From: JBBRYK01 sp038237665
GTDB lineage: Bacteria > Actinomycetota > Thermoleophilia > Gaiellales > Gaiellaceae
Assembly (NCBI GenBank): GCA_038237665.1
Contig: JBBRYK010000049.1
Span: forward strand, 1 to 19,666
Direction: 5' to 3'
Length of the DNA: 19,666 nt
The position numbers were made by a program, and so were the translations under genes. The notes under the pieces were generated by a model. It did not search any database. It was not told where the DNA came from and worked only from the letters and a program-made list of their open reading frames with translations. This document shows, one piece after another, positions 14,810 to 19,666 of the stretch. Position 1 is the first letter of the stretch. Each line of letters starts with the position of its first letter.

Positions 14810-15703
14810 TCATACCCGAGGGACGAGAACCGAGACCGCGTCGCGCTCCGCCTCGAAGACGACGAAGTCGGCGTCGCCGAGGTCCTCGCCGTCGGCCTGG
14901 AGCGGGAGCGGCCGGTCGCAGCGCACCTCGAAACGGTCGGCGTCGTGCACGTACACGAAGTCGCGTGCCCGCTCCTGTCCGCGCCCGAGGAAGCCGTAGC
15001 GCAGAAAGCGAGGGAGCGCTCGAATACGAACAGCCCGCGGCGCAACGAGGTCGAGGCCTAGCTCGAACCTCGCCGCGGGCGCGACCCGCAACGGCACGCG
15101 GCCGACGTACGTGTACGCGGCGCCGTTCGCGACCATGACCCAAGCGGCCCGGCCCTGGCCCGCGATCTCCAGCTGCGGTTCGATCTTCCAGCCGGCTTCC
15201 CGGACGAGGCGGGCGAACGCCCCCGCGAACGCCAGGTCGCCGGGCCGGCGGCCGTCCTCGCTCCGGCCGCGCTCCTCGACCAGGCGCACGGCTGCCGCGT
15301 CGAGGCCGATCCCTGCCGAGAACGCGAAGCGGCGGCCGTTCACGCGGCCGAGCGTGATGCGTCTCGTCGCAGGGCGGCTCGCCAGCAGCCGCGCTGCCGC
15401 AACAGGACTGCGCGGCAGCCCGAGAGCGCGCGGCAGGACGCTCGTCCCACCGCCTGGCAGAAAGCCGATCGGGACATCGCGGGTGAGGCCGTTCAACGCC
15501 TCGTTGAAGCCGCCGTCTCCGGAGAACACGTAAATCGCGTCGGCACTCTCCGACGCCCGGGAGGCAAGCTCACCCGCGTGGCCGCGGGCCGTCGTCTCGA
15601 CGACCTCGAGCGGCGCCGCGCGCTCGAGCTCGCGGGCGACTGCAGCTGTCAGCTCGACCGTGACCCGGCTTGCGCGCGGGTTGACGATCAGGATCGCGCC
15701 CAC
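14810..15703 (-). CDS. Diacylglycerol/sphingosine kinase-like (DAGK catalytic domain) protein
   Basis: This 297-aa protein begins at GTG 15703 with ILIVNPRASR, the usual DAGK_cat start, followed by the nucleotide-binding GDGGFNEALNG (62-72) and FLPGGGTSVLPRALGLP. The C-terminal beta domain ends at FEAERDAVSVLVPRV. Such proteins (YegS/DgkB/BmrU-like) phosphorylate diacylglycerol or related lipids in the cytoplasm at the membrane. Substrate is unknown. It follows the zur-like gene by 9 bp and overlaps the beginning of the PadR frame. Confidence 0.9.
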   Translation of the reverse strand: MGAILIVNPRASRVTVELTAAVARELERAAPLEVVETTARGHAGELASRASESADAIYVFSGDGGFNEALNGLTRDVPIGFLPGGGTSVLPRALGLPRSPVAAARLLASRPATRRITLGRVNGRRFAFSAGIGLDAAAVRLVEERGRSEDGRRPGDLAFAGAFARLVREAGWKIEPQLEIAGQGRAAWVMVANGAAYTYVGRVPLRVAPAARFELGLDLVAPRAVRIRALPRFLRYGFLGRGQERARDFVYVHDADRFEVRCDRPLPLQADGEDLGDADFVVFEAERDAVSVLVPRV

Positions 15704-15712
15704 CGAAGTCGC

Positions 15713-16159
15713 TCAGGCTGCGCGGCAGGTCGCGCACACGCCGGTCAGCTCGACCACATGGCCGGTCGTGACGAAGCCGTGCCGGGCGGAGACCTCCGCG
15801 AGCCAGTCGTCGAGGGCACAACCCTCGACCTCGACGACCCTGTGGCATCCCGAGCACACAAGGTGGTGGTGATGGCCCTCGCCGCAAAGGCGATAGCAGG
15901 CCTCCGCCCCGTGGTGCGAGAGGGCGTCGACGATCCCGGTGTCCGCCAGGATGGCGAGCGTCCGGTAGACCGTGGCGAGGCCGACGCCCCCGCCTCGGCG
16001 GTGGAGGCGGCGCCAGAGCGTCTGCGCCGTGAGATCACCTTCCTCACGTGCAAGCTCACCGAGGACCGCCAGCCGTGGCCTCGTCGCCCGGACGCCATGC
16101 GACGTCAGGAGCTCACGCAGCTCATGCTCTTGCGCCGGCCTGCTCACTGTGCGTAGCAT
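15713..16159 (-). CDS. zur: Fur-family regulator, probably Zur
   Basis: The 148-aa protein has the Fur fold: helix-turn-helix ending in LATVYRTLAILADTGIV (60-77) and a metal-binding half with GHHHHLVCSGC (95-105) and the second CxxC (CATC, 142-145), which hold the structural zinc. Zur rather than Fur is inferred from its divergent arrangement with a znuACB-type zinc importer and a Zur-box-like palindrome in between. The start may be ATG 16159 or GTG 16147; the GTG lies 7 bases after a good -10 box, which favours a leaderless GTG start. It is the first gene of the minus-strand run to E2. Confidence 0.85.
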   Translation of the reverse strand: MLRTVSRPAQEHELRELLTSHGVRATRPRLAVLGELAREEGDLTAQTLWRRLHRRGGGVGLATVYRTLAILADTGIVDALSHHGAEACYRLCGEGHHHHLVCSGCHRVVEVEGCALDDWLAEVSARHGFVTTGHVVELTGVCATCRAA

Positions 16160-16160
16160 A
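16154..16160. promoter_or_regulatory. Symmetric shared -10 element for divergent leaderless zur and znuA
   Basis: The 7-mer TAGCATA reads TAGCAT on the plus strand (16154-16159) and TATGCT on the minus strand (16160-16155), both TANNNT. The plus box ends 8 bases before ATG 16168 of znuA; the minus box ends 7 bases before GTG 16147 of zur. Each spacing fits transcription starting at the first codon. A -35-like TTGCGC (16130-16135) lies 18 bases upstream of the plus box. Confidence 0.5.
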
Positions 16161-16167
16161 CCGCCAG

Positions 16168-17022
16168 ATGAGGCTGAGAATCACTCTCATTCTTGCTCTC
16201 ATGGCCGCGGCTGCCGGAGTCGCGGGCTGCGGCGGCGGCGCTTTGCACCAAGAAGGTCGAACGAGCGTCGTGGCGGCCTTCTATCCGCTCGCCTACGCGG
16301 CCGAGCAAAGCGGCGGTCCTGCCGTCTCCGTCTACAACCTGACCCCCGCCGGCGCGGAGCCCCATGATCTCGAGCTCGCGCCCGACGACGTTCGCCGCAT
16401 CCAGGAGGCCGACGTCGTCCTGCTCCTGGGACACGGCTTCCAGCCCCAGGTCGAGCGGGCCGCGAAATCGAGCTCGGGCCGGGTCGCACTCCTGCTCGAC
16501 ACGCCCGGGCTCGGGCAACGGGACAACGACCCGCACGTCTGGCTCGACCCGGGCCGGTACAGCCTCCTCGTCCACCGGATCGGCGAGATCCTCCACGCGC
16601 GCGCCGGGGCGGCGGCCCTCGCCAGGCGCCTCTCGGCCCTCGACTCCGAGTATCGCCGTGGGCTCGCGGAATGCGCGCGTCACGAGATCGTGACGAGCCA
16701 TGCCGCGTTCGGCTACCTGGCCGCCCGCTACGGGCTCGAGCAGATCTCGATCGAGGGCCTGACCCCCGAGGCCGAGCCGACCCCGGCGGAGCTCCGGCAC
16801 GTGGCCGAGTTCGTCCGTCGCCGGCACGTGACGACCATCTACTTCGAGACGCTCGTCTCGCCGAAGCTCGCCCAGACGCTCGCCCGCGAGACCGGGACGA
16901 AGACCGCGGTCCTCGATCCGATCGAAGGCTTGACACCCGAGGCGATCGAGCACGGCGCCGACTACTTCAGCGTCATGCGGGCGAACCTCGCCAACCTCCG
17001 GAGCGGTCTGGGATGCCGCTAG
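16168..17022 (+). CDS. znuA: Zinc/manganese ABC transporter substrate-binding lipoprotein
   Basis: This 284-aa cluster A-I binding protein has a lipoprotein signal: MRLRITLILALMAAAAG then lipobox VAGC with Cys21. Metal ligands fit the ZnuA/TroA pattern: H66 (GAEPHDLEL), H123 (NDPHVWLDP), H178 (TSHAAFGYLAARYGL) and an acidic ligand in VLDPIEG (D250). The His/Asp-rich loop typical of many ZnuA proteins is nearly absent, so metal preference is inferred mainly from the adjacent Zur-like regulator. ATG 16168 is needed for the signal peptide; ATG 16201 would leave too short a leader. The stop overlaps znuC by 10 bp. Confidence 0.9.
   Translation: MRLRITLILALMAAAAGVAGCGGGALHQEGRTSVVAAFYPLAYAAEQSGGPAVSVYNLTPAGAEPHDLELAPDDVRRIQEADVVLLLGHGFQPQVERAAKSSSGRVALLLDTPGLGQRDNDPHVWLDPGRYSLLVHRIGEILHARAGAAALARRLSALDSEYRRGLAECARHEIVTSHAAFGYLAARYGLEQISIEGLTPEAEPTPAELRHVAEFVRRRHVTTIYFETLVSPKLAQTLARETGTKTAVLDPIEGLTPEAIEHGADYFSVMRANLANLRSGLGCR
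16175..16189. promoter_or_regulatory. Zur-box-like operator within the start of znuA
   Basis: TGAGAATCACTCTCA is a 7-1-7 inverted repeat with six of seven pairs matching, close to the actinobacterial Zur box form TGAAAATNATTTTCA. It covers codons 3-8 of znuA and overlaps the expected -35 region of the minus-strand promoter, so one bound Zur dimer could block both. The codons here (AGA, ACT, ATT, CTT, GCT nearby) end in A or T, unlike the rest of the gene, which supports selection for the DNA site. Confidence 0.62.
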
Positions 17023-17729
17023 CGGTCGAGCTCGAGAGCGTCGACTTCGCCTACGGCGACGCTCCGGTCCTGGAAGACGTCGACCTCGCAATCGACGAAG
17101 GCGAGTTCGTGGCCATCGCCGGCCCGAACGGCGGTGGCAAGACGACACTGCTGCGCCTCATCCTCGGCCTCGAACGGGCTGCAGCGGGACGGGTTCTGCT
17201 CTTCGGGGAGCCGCCGGCGCGCTTCTCCCGCCGCTTCGAGCTCGGCTACCTGGCGCAGCGGGCCCAGGCCGCGATCGACGCTCCGATCTCCGTCCGCGAG
17301 CTTGTCTCTGCCGGCCGCCTCCCGCGGACCCGGGTCCTACGGCGCTGGCGCAGCACCGACGACCGTGCCGTTGACCAGGCGATCGAGCGGGTGGGGCTCG
17401 CCGGGCAGGCGAACCGGCCGCTTCGCGCCCTGTCAGGAGGGCAGCAGCAACGGGCCTTCATTGCCAAGGCGCTCGCGTCGGAGCCGCGCCTGCTCGCGCT
17501 CGACGAGCCGACCACCGGCGTGGACGTCGATTCCCAGGAGGCCTTCGGCAGCCTCCTGGAGGAGCTCCACCGCGACCTCGGCGTAACGATCCTGTACGTG
17601 TCGCACGAGTTCGGCGCGATCGAGCACGTTGCGCAGCGCCTCGTCCTCGTCCGCGGCGCCATCGTCTTCGACGGCCTGCCGAGCGAGCTTCCCGATCTCT
17701 GGCACGACCCCGGGCACGTCCATGCTTGA
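17013..17729 (+). CDS. znuC: Zinc ABC transporter ATP-binding protein
   Basis: The 238-aa ATPase has Walker A GPNGGGKTT (37-45), a Q-loop Gln in YLAQRA, signature LSGGQQQR (140-147), Walker B LLALDEP (160-166) and the switch His198 in YVSHEF. It powers metal import through the membrane partner ZnuB. The start at ATG 17013 overlaps znuA by 10 bp and the stop overlaps znuB by 8 bp, so all three are translated together. It ends with DLWHDPGHVHA, a His-rich tail. Confidence 0.93.
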   Translation: MPLAVELESVDFAYGDAPVLEDVDLAIDEGEFVAIAGPNGGGKTTLLRLILGLERAAAGRVLLFGEPPARFSRRFELGYLAQRAQAAIDAPISVRELVSAGRLPRTRVLRRWRSTDDRAVDQAIERVGLAGQANRPLRALSGGQQQRAFIAKALASEPRLLALDEPTTGVDVDSQEAFGSLLEELHRDLGVTILYVSHEFGAIEHVAQRLVLVRGAIVFDGLPSELPDLWHDPGHVHA

Positions 17730-18534
17730 CCTCGAGTTCATGCGGCTTGCCCTGATGGCCGGCGCCATCGTCGGAGTCGTTGCCCCGGCGATCGGCTTCT
17801 TCCTCGTCCAGCGGCGCCTGACGTTGATCGGCGACGGGATCGGCCACGTCGCCTTTGCGGGTGTCGCGGCCGGCTACCTGATCGGCATCTCGCCGGTCGC
17901 GACCGCGCTCGTCTTCTCGGTCGTGGGCGCGACGGCACTCGAGTGGCTGCGCTACCGCCAGCGGGCGGCGGGCGACCAGGCACTCGCCCTCGTCTTCTAC
18001 GTCGGGATCGCGGCCGGGATCGTGATGATCTCCTCCGCGGGCGCGCTGAACGCGAACCTGTTCGTCTTCCTGTTCGGCTCGATCCTGACGGTCTCGCACC
18101 ACGACCTCGTAGTCGTGGCCGCACTCGGCTTCGTCAACCTGGCCGTCGTCGCGTTGCTCTACCGCGGTCTGATCGCCGTCGCCGTCGACGAGGAAGGCGC
18201 ACGGGTGAGCGGCCTGCCCGTCGGGCTGCTGAACGTGACGCTCGCAGCGCTGGCCGGGGTGACGATCGCGATCTCGATGCGCATCGTCGGCATCCTGCTG
18301 ATCGCCGGGCTCATGGTCCTACCGGTGATCGCGGCCAGCCGGGTGGCCTGGAGCGTGAGATCGGCGATCGCGATCTCGATGGGCCTCGGGCTGACCTCGG
18401 CTCTCGCGGGCCTGGTCGTGTCGTACTACGCCGACCTCGCGCCCGGTGGGTCGATCGTGCTGGTCGCCGCCGGGATGTTCGTCCTGGTCAGCCTCGCCCC
18501 CGGTCTTCCGGGCGTGCTCGGCAGGCGAGCCTAG
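17722..18534 (+). CDS. znuB: Zinc ABC transporter permease
   Basis: This 270-aa ABC-3 family permease has about eight membrane segments. Family features include the N-terminal FMRLALMAGAIVGVVAPAIG, the cytoplasmic QRRLTLIGDGIGHVAFAGVA coupling region, and DEEGARVSGLPVGLLN, followed by MRIVGILLIAGLMVLPVIAA. It forms the channel for zinc entry together with ZnuC. ATG 17722 overlaps the znuC stop by 8 bp. Its TAG stop shares CTAG with the stop of the convergent tetR gene, so there is no intergenic space for a separate terminator. Confidence 0.93.
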   Translation: MLDLEFMRLALMAGAIVGVVAPAIGFFLVQRRLTLIGDGIGHVAFAGVAAGYLIGISPVATALVFSVVGATALEWLRYRQRAAGDQALALVFYVGIAAGIVMISSAGALNANLFVFLFGSILTVSHHDLVVVAALGFVNLAVVALLYRGLIAVAVDEEGARVSGLPVGLLNVTLAALAGVTIAISMRIVGILLIAGLMVLPVIAASRVAWSVRSAIAISMGLGLTSALAGLVVSYYADLAPGGSIVLVAAGMFVLVSLAPGLPGVLGRRA

Positions 18535-19109
18535 CTCGGCGTCGCGTAGCCGCGCATTCCATCGACGAGCACGGCGCAGAAGCGGTCGGCGAGGTCGTCC
18601 GTGTCCCGGTCGGGATGGAGCCAGGTGTAGGCCCAGTTCGCCGCCGACAGGAAGAGGAGGACGGCGGCGCTCTCGTCGAGGTCCGAGCGGAGCTCGCCGA
18701 GCTCGCGGCCTTCGCGGAAGAGGTCGCCGATCCGCTGCTCGTAGCGGCGGCGCTCGGCAACGAACTCGTCCCGCCGCGGCCCCTCGAGGTAGCGCCATTC
18801 CTGGATGAAGACGGTCGCCACGTCGAGCTGCTCGGCGACGACGCGGAGATGCCCGCGCATGGCGGCGCGGATCTTCTCGATCGGCCGGGCGTCGTCGGGA
18901 ATCCCGTCCAGCGCAGCATGGAAGGACCGCGCACCCTCGCTCGCCACCTCCCAGAGAAGATCCTCCTTGCCCCTGATGTGGTGGTAGAGCGAGCCCTTCT
19001 GGACGCCCATCGCCTCGGCGAGGTCGCCGATCGAGGTCCCGTGGTAGCCCTTCTCGGCGAAGAGGCGGGCGGCTTGCCGCGTCAGTTCGGAACGCCTGCT
19101 AATCTCGAT
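18531..19109 (-). CDS. TetR-family regulator, probably PaaR (phenylacetate repressor)
   Basis: About 192 aa. The N-terminal HTH reads ELTRQAARLFAEKGYHGTSI then GDLAEAMGVQKGSLYHHIRG and KEDLL; the C-terminal helical domain binds the effector and forms the dimer. It is divergent from paaA with an operator palindrome between them that fits the PaaR site known from Thermus, so phenylacetyl-CoA is the likely inducer (inference). The start is odd: an in-frame TAG lies at 19115 and no ATG, GTG or TTG follows before the HTH. ATC 19109 or ATT 19103 would give the normal TetR length, while ATG 19010 would cut off half of the HTH. Confidence 0.85.
   Translation of the reverse strand: MEISRRSELTRQAARLFAEKGYHGTSIGDLAEAMGVQKGSLYHHIRGKEDLLWEVASEGARSFHAALDGIPDDARPIEKIRAAMRGHLRVVAEQLDVATVFIQEWRYLEGPRRDEFVAERRRYEQRIGDLFREGRELGELRSDLDESAAVLLFLSAANWAYTWLHPDRDTDDLADRFCAVLVDGMRGYATPS
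19100..19105 (+). promoter_or_regulatory. Candidate -10 box (TAATCT) for paaA
   Basis: TAATCT fits TANNNT and would start transcription near 19112, right at the left edge of the operator palindrome, so a bound repressor would block it. The -35 is unclear: TTGCCG at 19074 has a long 20-base spacer. Confidence 0.4.
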
Positions 19110-19111
19110 AC

Positions 19112-19127
19112 CCTAACGATCGTTCGG
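19112..19127. promoter_or_regulatory. PaaR-type operator between tetR and paaA
   Basis: CCTAACGATCGTTCGG is a 16-bp inverted repeat with seven of eight pairs matching. Its inner 14 bases (19113-19126) fit CNAACGNNCGTTNG exactly, the site I recall for the TetR-family repressor PaaR of Thermus thermophilus. It lies upstream of the paaA ribosome-binding site and just in front of the tetR coding region. Confidence 0.72.
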
Positions 19128-19130
19128 TAT

Positions 19131-19136
19131 GGAGGT
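19131..19136 (+). promoter_or_regulatory. Ribosome-binding site of paaA (GGAGGT)
   Basis: GGAGGT is followed by four bases and ATG 19141. The in-frame ATG at 19129 overlaps the front of this site and is thus less likely to be the start. Confidence 0.7.
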
Positions 19137-19140
19137 ACTG

Positions 19141-19666
19141 ATGACCGAGCAGGAGTTCCTCGAGTACGTGCAGGCGGGCGGGCAGGTCGAGACCGACGAC
19201 TGGCTGCCGGACGAGTACCGCAAGCTGCTGATCAAGTTCATCGAGATGCACGGGAACTCCGAGCTGATGGGTGTCCTGCCCGAGCGTGAGTGGATCCTGC
19301 GGGCGCCGACGCTCCAGCGCAAGCTCGCGCTGACCGCGAAGGTGCAGGACGAAGTCGGCCACGCCCAGCTGATCTACCGGGTCGTCGAGGATCTCGGCAA
19401 GCCGCGCGAGGCCTCCCTCGACGATCTCGTCGCGGGCAAGGCCAAGTTCCACAACGTCTTCCACTACCCGACCCGAACCTGGGGCGACGTCGGCGTGATC
19501 GCCTGGCTCGTCGACGCGGCGGCGATCATCTCGCAGAAGGCCCTTCTCAAGTGCTCGTACGCGCCCTACGCGCGGATCATGAAGAAGATCTGCTGGGAGG
19601 AGTCGTTCCACATCCTCCACGGCCGCGACGTGGTCCTGACGATGATGAACGGCACCGAGGAGCAGC
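19141..19666 (+). CDS. paaA: 1,2-phenylacetyl-CoA epoxidase subunit A (partial, 3' end beyond the window)
   Basis: The first 175 residues of the catalytic diiron subunit of the phenylacetyl-CoA epoxidase (PaaABCE), which adds oxygen to the aromatic ring of phenylacetyl-CoA. Diiron ligands are visible: E41 (NSELMG), ExxH in QDEVGHAQ (E71, H74) and a second ExxH in WEESFHILHG (E154, H157). The pattern KFHNVFHYPTRTWGDVGVIA is typical of PaaA. Full-length PaaA is over 300 residues, so nearly half is missing. The rest of the paa operon should lie to the right. Expression is probably repressed by the divergent TetR protein via the operator upstream. Confidence 0.95.
   Translation, partial: MTEQEFLEYVQAGGQVETDDWLPDEYRKLLIKFIEMHGNSELMGVLPEREWILRAPTLQRKLALTAKVQDEVGHAQLIYRVVEDLGKPREASLDDLVAGKAKFHNVFHYPTRTWGDVGVIAWLVDAAAIISQKALLKCSYAPYARIMKKICWEESFHILHGRDVVLTMMNGTEEQ

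Noticed and set aside
14810..15045. A TTG-started PadR protein extended through the kinase gene to 15045.
   Set aside because: The extension is Arg/Ser/Thr-rich out-of-frame reading of the conserved kinase C-terminus and does not look like a PadR N-terminus.
17943..19289. A 448-aa plus-strand open frame across znuB, tetR and paaA.
   Set aside because: It overlaps three well-supported genes in other frames and is Arg/Asp/Gly low-complexity without any family pattern.

Overview
The window is GC-rich and densely coding, with nearly all codons ending in G or C and frequent GTG, TTG or rarer start codons. There is no rRNA, tRNA, CRISPR array or intact mobile element. Gene content (GT87-type membrane glycosyltransferases, GtrA, a CHRD protein, a Zur-type Fur regulator, a branched-chain-type 2-oxoacid dehydrogenase, a paa operon start) and style suggest a chromosomal segment of a high-GC actinobacterium. 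The class Thermoleophilia (Gaiellales/Solirubrobacterales) is my best guess, by inference only.

Layout, left to right. (1) 1-1300, minus: an AI-2E family transporter running off the left edge. (2) 1481-3054, plus: a membrane-anchored LytM/M23-like protein overlapping a YmdB-type metallophosphoesterase that appears to start at CTG. (3) 3017-9405, minus: a seven-gene run encoding a small membrane protein, an alkaline-phosphatase-superfamily phosphodiesterase, protein-L-isoaspartate methyltransferase, a PRC-barrel-like small protein, GtrA and two GT87-like glycosyltransferases, the first of which carries a secreted PepSY-like domain. (4) 9489-10565, plus: a thioredoxin-fold protein without its CXXC, a CHRD protein and a CHRD remnant. 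(5) 10680-16159, minus: Zur-like Fur, a diacylglycerol-kinase-like protein, a PadR gene without a normal start, then 2-oxoacid dehydrogenase E1alpha, E1beta, a HIRAN protein and E2. No E3 is present here. (6) 16168-18534, plus: a zinc ABC transporter (znuA-znuC-znuB) divergent from zur. (7) 18531-19109, minus: a TetR regulator, and from 19141, plus: paaA, cut by the right edge.

The best observations are regulatory. The zur/znuA start region holds a 7-base element that reads as a -10 box on both strands, each placed for a leaderless start, next to a Zur-box-like palindrome embedded in znuA codons 3-8. The tetR-paaA gap holds a palindrome that exactly fits the site I recall for the phenylacetate repressor PaaR of Thermus (CNAACGNNCGTTNG). 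The E2 gene carries two near-identical 26-bp palindrome-containing repeats in its two interdomain linkers. I do not see a complete undescribed multi-gene system; most genes belong to recognisable families.
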